DNA of 58,688 nt from an uncultured Lachnospiraceae bacterium (GTDB lineage: Bacteria > Bacillota > Clostridia > Lachnospirales > Lachnospiraceae), in the NCBI GenBank assembly GCA_945864145.1, contig CAMBAN010000004.1:1-58688 (forward strand). Direction: 5' to 3'. Shown in pieces: positions 1 through 7,314 of the stretch. The notes beneath the pieces are model-generated. The model did no database searches, had not been told where the DNA came from, and saw nothing but the letters and a program-made list of their open reading frames with translations. Position 1 is the stretch's first letter; every line of letters begins with the position of its first letter. A program made the position numbers and the translations under genes.

Positions 1-1
1 T

Positions 2-133
2 GAGGACGCAGCAGCATTTCTTAGACGCTGGTGTGATGATAATCGAATTTGCTATAAGGAAGATTTGGAACAGTATAAAAGAATTGAAGCTCAATATTGG
101 GGATACGAGGAAGATATTGTTGAATCAGAATAA
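2..133 (+). CDS. 3' end of an unidentified protein (partial)
   Basis: An open frame enters from the left edge and stops at a TAA at 131-133, leaving the last 43 residues. The visible tail is acidic and aromatic (FLRRWCDDN, then QYWGYEED) and matches no family I can name. It is followed 24 bp later by a MerR-type promoter, so it could be the C-terminal effector part of a MerR-family activator, but no HTH is in view and this is inference only. Confidence 0.5.
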   Translation, partial: EDAAAFLRRWCDDNRICYKEDLEQYKRIEAQYWGYEEDIVESE

Positions 134-156
134 ATAAAGTTATTTGAAAAATTTCC

Positions 157-187
157 TTGACTCTGACGTTATGTAATAGCATATCAT
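157..187 (+). promoter_or_regulatory. MerR-type promoter with 19-bp spacer
   Basis: TTGACT at 157-162 and TATCAT at 182-187 are separated by 19 bp. The over-long spacer holds a dyad around the sequence CTGACGTTATGTAATAG, which has the typical form of MerR-family operators (a GACxxTxACGTxxxGT-like core). MerR-family activators untwist such spacers when bound to inducer. The promoter reads into the protease gene starting at 233. Confidence 0.65.
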
Positions 188-232
188 ATAGCCATGTTCG
201 AACATAACAAAGAGAAAAGGAGATTGTTATAG

Positions 233-1141
233 ATGAAAATTATAACTATTAGGTCTGATTACTGCTACAGGAAAATGATGAATGTAGCGCCAGCTGAAAA
301 AGAAAATATATATCGAGAGGAACTAATGAAGCCCTTTGAATTTAAATGGAAATGTATAGGTATTCCATTAAAGGCAGATATTGCAGGAGGTTTTGATGTT
401 GTTTCTGCAACTGGCATGAATGGTTTTTATGCTCCGACGCAGATAGATAGGGAACGTGAATCAGAGATTGAACAGATTAGTGATGATACTTTTTGGAATA
501 ATTGTGAAAAAAGTATCCGCGATACATTACATGATTTTGAGAAGAATGGAATTAAATTAGTAAAACAAGATTATGTGTTTACCATTTTACTAAGTGATCC
601 ACATAATCCTATGACTATGATGACAGGTGATTATTGCGGCGATGGAGGTATTCCCGGTTACATCATCGGCACTATTGTGCCAAATGAGAAATCAATTCAG
701 TTACTCCCGGTGGCATTGGCACATGAAACGAATCACAATATTCGTTGGCAGTTTATGCAATGGAGCAATCAAATAACTTTGGCTGATATGATTGTGTCAG
801 AAGGTCTTGCTGAAGTCTTTGCTGCAAAAATGTATGGTGAGGATAAGGTTGGTAAATGGGTGAGAGAAACATCACCGGAAATATTGTGTAAAAAAGTGAA
901 ACCACTTATTAGAGATAATCTAATGATAAATGATTTTAATTTGCTTTCTTCTTACTTATATGGTGATGAAATCATGGCCTTTCGAGGCGGTCAGGCTATT
1001 GGTATGCCATATTGTGGTGGCTATGCATGTGGATATGCACTAATTGAGCATTATTTGAATAAAACCGGTAAATCCATTTTTGAGGCAACTGTTACTTCTA
1101 CGGAAGAAATATTGAAGAATGTGGACGATTTCTGGAAATAG
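233..1141 (+). CDS. DUF2268 (YjaZ-like) putative Zn-dependent protease
   Basis: The 302-residue product carries HETNH at residues 164-168, an HExxH zinc-metalloprotease motif, inside LAHETNHNIR. A following acidic stretch (SEGLAE, residues 189-194) could give the third zinc ligand. This arrangement is typical of the DUF2268 family, whose members are predicted Zn-proteases of unknown substrate. No signal peptide or membrane segment is seen, so it should be cytoplasmic. AAGGAG near 217 supports the ATG at 233. The MerR-type promoter just upstream suggests it is induced by a small molecule. Family assignment is good; the function is not known. Confidence 0.8.
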   Translation: MKIITIRSDYCYRKMMNVAPAEKENIYREELMKPFEFKWKCIGIPLKADIAGGFDVVSATGMNGFYAPTQIDRERESEIEQISDDTFWNNCEKSIRDTLHDFEKNGIKLVKQDYVFTILLSDPHNPMTMMTGDYCGDGGIPGYIIGTIVPNEKSIQLLPVALAHETNHNIRWQFMQWSNQITLADMIVSEGLAEVFAAKMYGEDKVGKWVRETSPEILCKKVKPLIRDNLMINDFNLLSSYLYGDEIMAFRGGQAIGMPYCGGYACGYALIEHYLNKTGKSIFEATVTSTEEILKNVDDFWK

Positions 1142-1308
1142 ACATTTGGGAATGTGTAAATGTCGTGAATGATAAAAATCAGATAGTGTTAGGCATTGAG
1201 CAAACGGGGAACTACTGCTTCTGCTTGGCTGTATGGATGGTTGCAAAGGATATTAGGGAGAGCATCTGCAGAAGTATTACAACATAAAGTAAGAATATAG
1301 CTTAAGGA

Positions 1309-1347
1309 AGCATGTTGGGAATGAAAGTTCTGACATGCTTTTTCTTT
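1309..1347 (+). terminator. Intrinsic terminator after the DUF2268 gene
   Basis: AGCATGT (1309-1315) pairs with ACATGCT (1333-1339), followed by a T-rich run. The rest of the 1142-1483 gap has a short dyad directly after the stop codon (GACATTT/AAATGTC, about 1141-1164) and no convincing gene. Confidence 0.6.
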
Positions 1348-1391
1348 TAACATTTCTATTTTAAGGAAGGGCGTCTTGGACTATGCACACA

Positions 1392-1487
1392 ATGATGTTA
1401 CAAATCAGATTGACACAGATGATTGCGGTAGATTATAATGATGACACAAACCGAAATGGCACAATGCGAATGGAGGGATTGTCTTGA
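1392..1487 (+). CDS. Possible 31-residue ORF, mobile-element remnant
   Basis: A short frame beginning MMLQIRLTQMIAVDYNDD ends at a TGA that overlaps the TTG start of the next gene. It has no obvious ribosome site. It may be the tail of a deleted mobile-element gene or simply the translationally coupled ORF ahead of 1484. Weakly supported. Confidence 0.25.
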   Translation: MMLQIRLTQMIAVDYNDDTNRNGTMRMEGLS

Positions 1488-1756
1488 TAACAACTTTGGA
1501 AGAAGCATTAAAACGTATTGAAGAATTGGAAAAAGAAAATGAGGAACTTAAGACAGAAATAGAAGTTCTTAAGGCACGTAATTTTGGCGGTCGCAAAAAA
1601 CATAACGAGGCATGGATGGCATCTTATCAAAATTTTGCAGTTAAGTATGAATCGGGTAAGACAATTATGGAGATTGTGAATGAAGGTGAAATCAGCCGTA
1701 GGACTGCTTACCGATATAAGAGTTATTATGACAAGCTGAAAGAATCTATGGAGTAG
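1484..1756 (+). CDS. Coiled-coil plus helix-turn-helix protein, mobile-element type
   Basis: This 90-residue protein starts at TTG 1484, with GGAGGG at 1472-1477 as the ribosome site. Residues 1-30 are a heptad-like coiled coil rich in E, K and L. After a short basic linker (GGRKKH) comes a segment resembling the Hin/resolvase-type HTH (IMEIVNEGEISRRTAYRY). Similar small proteins occur with serine-recombinase elements in clostridia, so a DNA-binding accessory protein of a lost integrative element is likely. No recombinase remains in the window. Confidence 0.6.
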   Translation: MITTLEEALKRIEELEKENEELKTEIEVLKARNFGGRKKHNEAWMASYQNFAVKYESGKTIMEIVNEGEISRRTAYRYKSYYDKLKESME

Positions 1757-1823
1757 AAATAGACCATTTGCAGACCCCAGCAAAATGGTAAAATTCAATT
1801 ATATTAAAGCAGAGAGAATATTT

Positions 1824-1895
1824 ATGAGCAAACAAGCAAAGAGAAATGTTTTTGTAATACAAGATACTAATAAAAACAATATTGTCATGATTTGA
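1824..1895 (+). CDS. Possible 23-residue truncated ORF
   Basis: A short frame starting MSKQAKRNVFVIQDTNKN follows an AGAGAGA ribosome-like site and stops after 23 residues. It looks like the beginning of a longer mobile-element protein cut off by a stop. The rest of the 1757-2109 gap contains only a minus-strand promoter-like site and no gene. Confidence 0.2.
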   Translation: MSKQAKRNVFVIQDTNKNNIVMI

Positions 1896-2003
1896 ATGGG
1901 AAGAAATACTTGTATGATGTTATAAACATAAAAAAAGAAACGAGCACCCCGCTTAGCTGTTAACAAGTAACACATACGGTATAAAACCCATTTCCTAATT
2001 AGA

Positions 2004-2032
2004 ATAATACCAATGATAAGCTTGGCTGTCAA
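2004..2032 (-). promoter_or_regulatory. Orphan promoter-like site, minus strand
   Basis: On the minus strand TTGACA (2032-2027) and TATTAT (2009-2004) are spaced by 17 bp, a near-consensus sigma-A promoter. It reads away from the methyltransferase into 1990-1757, where no supportable gene lies on that strand, so it may be left over from a mobile element. Confidence 0.4.
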
Positions 2033-2109
2033 GGGAAAAGAAATGAGCCAAAAATCCGTCTAGGATGATGTAATTAAGAAATCACCCTTTTATTTAAGGA
2101 GAAAAGAAA

Positions 2110-2745
2110 ATGAATTTATACAGTTTTATGTCAGTCTGTTATGATTTGCTTGATAAGATATGGTTTTCAGATAAGGGCAGAAATCCACGTGATGTAATAG
2201 AAAAATTAATTCCGAATCGAGCATGTACGGTATTGGATATGTGTTGTGGTACATTCTCAAATGGACTGCCAATAGCAAAGAAAAATCCAAATAACAGAGT
2301 TATTGGACTTGATAGATCGGAAGATATGCTTAAAGAAGCAAGAAGAAAGGTGAAAAGTGCAGATTTAGCAAATGTTAAACTGCTGTGCCAGGATGCGACA
2401 TATACAGGATTAGAAAGTGAATCGTTTGATTACATTATCATAGGGCTTGTTCTTCATGAATGCAATGAAATGTTATGGAACAGAATTCTCAGGGAAGCAC
2501 ACAGATTGTTGAAAAAGGATGGTAAGCTTATTATTCTTGAATGGGATAAGCAGAGAGCTATTAGTAGAAAAATCAAGTTTGCACCAATATATGTACTGGA
2601 GGTGCTCGGAAATCCGAAATACTTCACCCAAATGTATTATAGTGATAAGAGCAGATTTTTTGAAAGCTACAGATTTCAAATGCTTGAACAGTATGAGTGC
2701 AATTATACAGTTGTGATGTCACTGAGGAAAAATGGATATAATTAA
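2110..2745 (+). CDS. Class I SAM-dependent methyltransferase
   Basis: The 211-residue product has the Rossmann methyltransferase motifs in order: motif I VLDMCCGTFSNGLPIA near residues 41-56, an acidic post-I strand (VIGLDRSEDM) and a motif IV region (FDYIIIGLVLHE). It resembles the UbiE/Methyltransf_11 type that acts on small molecules, but the substrate cannot be inferred. AAGGAGAAAAGAA gives a good ribosome site at 2097. No signal or membrane segment. Its place between element scraps and drug-efflux-like genes suggests acquired cargo. Confidence 0.75.
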   Translation: MNLYSFMSVCYDLLDKIWFSDKGRNPRDVIEKLIPNRACTVLDMCCGTFSNGLPIAKKNPNNRVIGLDRSEDMLKEARRKVKSADLANVKLLCQDATYTGLESESFDYIIIGLVLHECNEMLWNRILREAHRLLKKDGKLIILEWDKQRAISRKIKFAPIYVLEVLGNPKYFTQMYYSDKSRFFESYRFQMLEQYECNYTVVMSLRKNGYN

Positions 2746-2897
2746 CAACTTACTATAATTTAAGAAATTTGAAGATATATAGTAATCACTTATGGAGCAT
2801 AGATTAAAAATAAATTTATGTAAAAGTATTTGAAACTTAGGGAGGCTTGTGTTAGTATTCTAGTATGTTTAATGAAAAAAGGAAGGGAGAGAGTAGT

Positions 2898-2999
2898 ATG
2901 AACGGCTTAGGATATACACCTATTTGTAGTAGTAGTTCAGTTTCAAAAACATGTGATTTATTACTTAACGGGATTACTGCGCCCTTTTTTAGATGCTGA
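2898..2999 (+). CDS. Leader peptide ORF ahead of the MFS transporter
   Basis: A 33-codon frame begins MNGLGYTPICSSSS and ends ITAPFFRC before TGA, preceded by a strong purine-rich site (GGAAGGGAGAGAG, 2881-2893). It matches no known protein. Its position is that of the stalling peptides that control ribosome-targeting-drug resistance genes: it lies 120 bp ahead of an efflux gene, its second half overlaps an RNA that can fold two ways, and a terminator follows. AAACATG near 2946 can pair with CATGTTT near 3010, and GGATTACT (2971-2978) with AGTAATCC (3033-3040). Inference from layout only. Confidence 0.5.
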   Translation: MNGLGYTPICSSSSVSKTCDLLLNGITAPFFRC

Positions 3000-3041
3000 G
3001 TAAGTAAATCATGTTTCTAAATGAGATAAAGTAGTAATCCA

Positions 3042-3077
3042 AAACAGTTTGATGATTTTTAATCGAACTGTTTTTTT
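3042..3077 (+). terminator. Intrinsic terminator between leader ORF and MFS gene
   Basis: AAACAGTTTGAT (3042-3053) pairs with ATCGAACTGTTT (3062-3073) with one G-U pair, and seven T follow. It sits 43 bp ahead of the MFS start and directly after the AGTAATCC strand (3033-3040), so it is well placed to be the switchable terminator of an attenuator. Confidence 0.75.
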
Positions 3078-3119
3078 GTTACTAAAAAAGACTGATAGAC
3101 TAATAAAAGAGGATGAAAC

Positions 3120-4307
3120 ATGAATACAAAATTACAAAGAAAATTAAACAGAAATATTGGATTAGATTATATAGGTGCTTTTATACAAAATATGAATATG
3201 CAAGGATGCATATGGGTCCTGTATTTATCCTATTGTGGAATGAATTTAGGACAGATAGGAATATTAGAAGGTGTATATCATATTACAAGCATGATGTTTG
3301 AAATACCTTCCGGTGCAATTGCTGATTTGCTTGGACGTAAGAAAAGTATGGTGATTAGCAGGATTCTTGTTGCAGTTTCTTGCATAATCATGTTAATATC
3401 CAGAAATTTTTGGCTGTTTGCGCTGAGCTTCTTTATTCAGGCACTTGGTAATAATTTTAATTCAGGTTCTGAAGAAGCGCTTGTGTATGATAGTATGAAA
3501 GCTATTGGCGAGGAAAAACATTACATAGGTGTAAGTGGTAGGATTAATGTTTTGATTGAAGTTTCTCAGGGTATAGCAACCGTGTTGGGAGGAATACTTG
3601 CAGAATATTCATTTGCGTATTGTTATGGCGCCTCTCTTATCATTGCAATTTGTGCCTTGATACCGGTTTTATTTATGACAGAACCACCAATCGAGAAACA
3701 AAAGAAAAAGGATAAGAATGTAATAGGAATGTTGGGTGATCACTTTAAACTAAGCTTTGGAATTCTAAAGGATAATAGTAGAATTCTGGAAACCATCCTA
3801 TATTTTGAAAGCATTTTTACAGCTCAAACATTATTGTTTTTCTATAGTCAACAGTATTTTTATGATATGGGCTATAATAAAATATGGATTAGTGTCTTCA
3901 TGCTGCTATTTAGTATCACCAGCTGTGTTGGTGCGCTACTAAGTGAAAAGATTTATATAAGATATGGAAATACTACAGCATCAATAGCTGCGTTTGCAAT
4001 TGCAATAGCGATTTGTTCTTTTGTTTTTCAAAATGTAGTAATATCAGTGACAGCATTGTCTTTAGCAGGCTTTTGCAATTCTGTATTATATCCGATCCAA
4101 TCGAATGTGCTAAACCAATTGATTCCTTCTGAGCAAAGAGCAACTTTGATTTCTGTAAACAGTATGTTTTTTTCAATAGGAATGATCATTCTGTTTCCGA
4201 TTGCAGGATTTTTGGCAGATTATTTTGGACTGGCAAATGTATTTTTATTGATTGGCGGAATGATGGTTCTATTTATATTTCATTTTGGAAAGAAAATGAG
4301 AGATTAA
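3120..4307 (+). CDS. MFS drug-efflux-like transporter
   Basis: This 395-residue protein has about 12 hydrophobic segments and the MFS loop 2-3 signature variant GAIADLLGRKKS near residues 65-76. Its start (ATG 3120) follows AGAGGATGAAAC. The overall form, with a short central loop (PPIEKQKKKDKN) between two six-helix halves, is that of drug/H+ antiporters distantly like Tet-type pumps; the substrate is not known. The leader ORF and terminator upstream suggest expression triggered by a translation inhibitor, which would make an antibiotic the likely substrate. Followed at 20 bp by the P-loop gene, probably one transcript. Confidence 0.75.
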   Translation: MNTKLQRKLNRNIGLDYIGAFIQNMNMQGCIWVLYLSYCGMNLGQIGILEGVYHITSMMFEIPSGAIADLLGRKKSMVISRILVAVSCIIMLISRNFWLFALSFFIQALGNNFNSGSEEALVYDSMKAIGEEKHYIGVSGRINVLIEVSQGIATVLGGILAEYSFAYCYGASLIIAICALIPVLFMTEPPIEKQKKKDKNVIGMLGDHFKLSFGILKDNSRILETILYFESIFTAQTLLFFYSQQYFYDMGYNKIWISVFMLLFSITSCVGALLSEKIYIRYGNTTASIAAFAIAIAICSFVFQNVVISVTALSLAGFCNSVLYPIQSNVLNQLIPSEQRATLISVNSMFFSIGMIILFPIAGFLADYFGLANVFLLIGGMMVLFIFHFGKKMRD

Positions 4308-4326
4308 TTTTTGAATAAGGAGATTT

Positions 4327-4767
4327 ATGGCAAATTTAATTATAGTATGTGGTCCTCAAGCAGTCGGGAAAATGACCGTTGCAGAAAGCTTGAGAGATAA
4401 ATTAAAGTATAATATGATGATGAATCATGACAGTATAGAAATGTCTGATAAAATATTTGGTTTTGGAACACCGGCACAAAAAGAATTCAATGCAATATTT
4501 AGAGAAAAGGCATTTGAACTTGCGGTGAAGCATAATGTGGATTTGATATTTACATATGTTTGTGCGTTTGAGCTCCCGCAATCTAATCTGCTAAAAGATG
4601 CAGAAAATCATAGACTAAATTCGAATGATGGAGAGGTATGGTTTGATAATCATATAAAGATAGATAATACAAATCTCCATCCGGATGAGGTGGCGGATAT
4701 GGTTATAGAACAGTTTAAGCTGCTTGCAAATGAAAAGGAAGAAAAAGAATATCGCTTTGGTGTTTAA
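4327..4767 (+). CDS. P-loop kinase-like protein, probably internally deleted
   Basis: The N-terminus has a strand and Walker A loop, LIIVCGPQAVGKMT (residues 4-17), as in shikimate-kinase or chloramphenicol-phosphotransferase-like ATPases. The C-terminal block HRLNSNDGEVWFDNH is also well formed. From memory, full-length relatives are about 180-190 residues, with a lid and Walker-B-like region between TYVCAFELP and LLKDAENHR. Here those two blocks adjoin at about residue 83, giving 146 residues, so an in-frame deletion of 40-50 residues is likely. Activity is doubtful. It probably shares the transcript of the MFS genes. Confidence 0.65.
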   Translation: MANLIIVCGPQAVGKMTVAESLRDKLKYNMMMNHDSIEMSDKIFGFGTPAQKEFNAIFREKAFELAVKHNVDLIFTYVCAFELPQSNLLKDAENHRLNSNDGEVWFDNHIKIDNTNLHPDEVADMVIEQFKLLANEKEEKEYRFGV

Positions 4768-4814
4768 AATACTTTGTGTAAATAATGAGCATGGCATGAG
4801 GTAAGGGAGAAAAA

Positions 4815-6044
4815 ATGAAATTACTATCACAATATAAAGGGTTGAGAAGAGAAAATTATATTCTGTTTCTTGGTCGAATTGTAACAAACTTAGGGTCAAT
4901 GATTTGGCCTGTAATGACAATGATTTTAAATCAGAAGATGGGGTTTTCGGCAGCAGAGGTAGCGATTGTTATGATTGTTGTAGGTGCAATCCAGATGCCA
5001 CTTGGTTTACTTGGGGGAAAGTGGGCAGATAACTATAACAAGAAAAACATGATTGTATTATTTGATATTATTTCAGTCGTATTTTATATAACCTGCGCAT
5101 TTTTGCCTCTTTCCTGGCTATCGCTGATTCTGTTGTTTACCGCATCAGGATTACAGGGAATGGAAAAACCTTGTTACAATGCACTGATTGCAGATATTAC
5201 AAAAACAAAAGACAGAGATCGCGCCTATTCCTTGTCTTATCTTGGTGGAAATATCGGTTTGGTTGCGTCACCAACGATTGCCGGTTTCCTTTTTGAAAAC
5301 TATCTATGGCTTTCCTTTCTTATCAGCGGACTTGCCATTTTTACTTCCACTGTGCTGATATTTTTCTTTGTAAAAGATATTACTCCTGTAGAGGAAAAAG
5401 AAAGTACAGCAAAATATCAGGAAAGCGATAACAAGGCCAGTGCATGGGAAATACTAAAGGCGAACAAGGTGCTTTTTCTATATATGATGATTATGGCGCT
5501 TTATTGGGGAGCTTATGATCAGTATGGATATCTGATGCCTCTTGATTTAGCCAGAGTTCACGGTGAAAAAGGTGCTCTTATTTATGGTAGTGTATCAAGC
5601 TTAAACTGTATCGTTGTTGTACTATGTACACCGATTATAACAGCGCTTCTTTCAAAACTCAGTTATACAAAAAAGAATCTGATAAGTATGTTTTTAGTTT
5701 TAGGCGGCTATATGATATTTCTATTTGGACTTGGTATCGTTCCTGTTTATTATATTGCCATTACTCTATTTACATGGGGAGAGATTCTTTCCACAACAGT
5801 AAGTGGACCATATACGACAGAGCGTATTCCCGCAAGCCACAGAGGGCGAATGAACAGTGTAATGGGAATGCTTCAATCAATCATAGCCGGGATTATCATG
5901 TACACAACAGGATTCCTGTTTGATAATCTTGGTTCTGTAGTGGCTTGGAGTTTTATTTTCCTTCTTCTTGGAATGGCAACAGCAGGAAGTATTATCCTGA
6001 TTCCGCTGGATAAGAAAGCATACAAGGAACTATATGATAAATAA
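4815..6044 (+). CDS. MFS transporter
   Basis: A 409-residue membrane protein with about 12 helices. The MFS loop motif appears as GGKWADNYNKKNM (residues 67-79), and a hydrophilic centre (KDITPVEEKESTAKYQ) separates the halves. AGGGAG at 4804 serves ATG 4815. It is only moderately like the MFS gene at 3120 and seems an independent family member, of the kind usually annotated as multidrug efflux. Its codon use is slightly less AT-rich than its left neighbours. Confidence 0.8.
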   Translation: MKLLSQYKGLRRENYILFLGRIVTNLGSMIWPVMTMILNQKMGFSAAEVAIVMIVVGAIQMPLGLLGGKWADNYNKKNMIVLFDIISVVFYITCAFLPLSWLSLILLFTASGLQGMEKPCYNALIADITKTKDRDRAYSLSYLGGNIGLVASPTIAGFLFENYLWLSFLISGLAIFTSTVLIFFFVKDITPVEEKESTAKYQESDNKASAWEILKANKVLFLYMMIMALYWGAYDQYGYLMPLDLARVHGEKGALIYGSVSSLNCIVVVLCTPIITALLSKLSYTKKNLISMFLVLGGYMIFLFGLGIVPVYYIAITLFTWGEILSTTVSGPYTTERIPASHRGRMNSVMGMLQSIIAGIIMYTTGFLFDNLGSVVAWSFIFLLLGMATAGSIILIPLDKKAYKELYDK

Positions 6045-6051
6045 TAAAAAA

Positions 6052-6094
6052 GCCGGATAAGTTTTGGACATACTTGTCTGTTTGCTTATCCGGC
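6052..6094. terminator. Bidirectional terminator between convergent genes
   Basis: GCCGGATAAG (6052-6061) pairs perfectly with CTTATCCGGC (6085-6094). An A-run lies on the left flank (T-run for minus-strand transcripts) and a T-run on the right, so it can end both the MFS operon and the queD-like operon. A second dyad, AAATTTGC/GCAAATTT (6111-6134), lies just beyond. Confidence 0.8.
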
Positions 6095-6152
6095 TAATGG
6101 TTTTTAACAGAAATTTGCTCTTCGGGCAAATTTTGTTGGTTTGACTACAATT

Positions 6153-6716
6153 CTATTTTTTATATCCACATTTTGGACATACACCATTTTCATCCAATGC
6201 TACACCGCATAATGGGCATCGATCAATTTCTGCTGTTGGTGTATATTCCTGAGATGCGGCATTCACACCGCTTGTAAAGGTAATCTTTGCAATATTCAAT
6301 TTGTCTTTTAAAAGCTCATACACAATCTTAATCATACCTTCAACAGTCATAGTTTCTTTGGTAACAACTAATCTGCTATCCGGGTATGCCGTGGCTAATT
6401 CTGTTTTGAAGGCTTCCCCTTTCATCTTATTCTGAGGGTGGCCATTTTTAATTCCCTGTTTTTCATATACATCAAGTATAGCCGGAAGCAGCGGATCATC
6501 TTCTCTTAAAATAAGAGCATGATCAAAATTCTTCAAAACATCCCATGCAACTTTTTGAATTTCATTACAAGGATAAACCATATTAACACCTGCATTTACA
6601 ATGTCTTCCACTTCAATTGTGAGTACGCCGGTATGTCCATGCAGATATTGAGCTTCTCCCTGAAATCCATAAAATCTGTGTGCATACTGCAAATCAAACG
6701 TTGTTATACTTCTCAT
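6153..6716 (-). CDS. QueD-like 6-pyruvoyl-tetrahydropterin synthase family protein with zinc ribbon
   Basis: The start is taken at ATG 6716, where AGGAGGTG lies at the right distance; the longer frame back to 6803 has no such site. The product is 187 residues. The three zinc histidines of the QueD/PTPS fold are present: H13 in AHRF, and H26 and H28 in YLHGHTG. The catalytic cysteine that QueD carries four residues before the HGH is an alanine (EAQYLHGH), so standard 6-carboxy-tetrahydropterin synthase chemistry is doubtful. The C-terminus adds a zinc ribbon, CPLC-x8-CPKC. It follows a PerR/Fur-type regulator in the same operon. Confidence 0.75.
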   Translation of the reverse strand: MRSITTFDLQYAHRFYGFQGEAQYLHGHTGVLTIEVEDIVNAGVNMVYPCNEIQKVAWDVLKNFDHALILREDDPLLPAILDVYEKQGIKNGHPQNKMKGEAFKTELATAYPDSRLVVTKETMTVEGMIKIVYELLKDKLNIAKITFTSGVNAASQEYTPTAEIDRCPLCGVALDENGVCPKCGYKK

Positions 6717-6753
6717 AATGACACCTCCTATGTGTATTAATTTATTTATTGTT

Positions 6754-7140
6754 TTAATTTGTTTCCTGACAATCTGAACAGATTCCTTTAAATAATATGT
6801 CATAGTCTAAAAATTGCATGGAAGAAGAATTCCTGGTGCTTGGCTTTAACTCTGGAAATGGCTCCAGTTCAACATCAAAAATTTGTCCACATTTGATACA
6901 CCGAACATGAAAATGCTTCTCACAAATATAATCAAAAAAATCTGGACCTCCGGCTACTTCAATTTTTCGTATCTTACCTTCTTCAGCTAAGATATTCAGG
7001 TTTCTGTACACAGTTGCTTTGCTGACAGAAGGCTGCTTCTGCGTAATGATGTTGTATATGTCATCCGCAGTAGCATGTTTTTTCAGGTCATGTACAGTGT
7101 TAAGAATCAAATTTTTTTGGATTGTGTTTCTTCTAATCAT
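6754..7140 (-). CDS. Fur-family regulator, PerR-like
   Basis: 128 residues with a winged-helix N-terminus (KATVYRNLNILAEEGKI, residues 42-58) and two CxxC pairs (C81/C84 and C121/C124) for the structural zinc. The regulatory-metal ligands line up with PerR/Fur: H22 in HATADDIY, then D70, H76 and H78 with the same spacing. It is short for Fur and nearer PerR. A perfect 7-1-7 inverted repeat lies 14 bp upstream of its start, so it is probably self-repressing. The queD-like gene follows 37 bp downstream. Whether it senses peroxide, iron or zinc cannot be decided from sequence alone. Confidence 0.8.
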   Translation of the reverse strand: MIRRNTIQKNLILNTVHDLKKHATADDIYNIITQKQPSVSKATVYRNLNILAEEGKIRKIEVAGGPDFFDYICEKHFHVRCIKCGQIFDVELEPFPELKPSTRNSSSMQFLDYDILFKGICSDCQETN

Positions 7141-7153
7141 TTACTCGCCTTAA

Positions 7154-7168
7154 TAAGAATAATTCTTA
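7154..7168. promoter_or_regulatory. Fur/PerR-type operator, 7-1-7 inverted repeat
   Basis: TAAGAAT-A-ATTCTTA is a perfect 7-1-7 dyad, the standard form of PerR/Fur/Zur boxes. It lies 14 bp upstream of the regulator's start and about 147 bp from the divergent SDR start, and most probably serves autoregulation. Confidence 0.65.
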
Positions 7169-7250
7169 ATTAGTATTATATATCAATAAAATTAGAAAAG
7201 CAAGAAAAGAATATTGATTAATTGTTGAAAATGATATATATTTTAGATAA

Positions 7251-7262
7251 TATGATATCATA
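7251..7262. promoter_or_regulatory. Palindrome upstream of the SDR gene
   Basis: TATGATATCATA is a perfect 12-bp palindrome, imperfectly extendable on both sides, in a very AT-rich stretch 53 bp ahead of the SDR start. It could be an operator for the SDR gene, but AT-rich palindromes arise easily. Confidence 0.35.
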
Positions 7263-7314
7263 ATTATATTATTCTGATAATAGTGCTACAAGCACATAAT
7301 TAAGGAGGTATTTC

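Noticed and set aside
1953-1991. 12-codon leader-like ORF (MGFIPYVLLVNS) after the minus-strand promoter
   Set aside because: The start would be about 6 nt after the transcript start with no ribosome site, and no resistance gene lies downstream.
1799-2032. 77-residue minus-strand frame, partly membrane-like
   Set aside because: It starts beyond a promoter-like site, has no ribosome site, and its hydrophobic look comes from AT-rich DNA.
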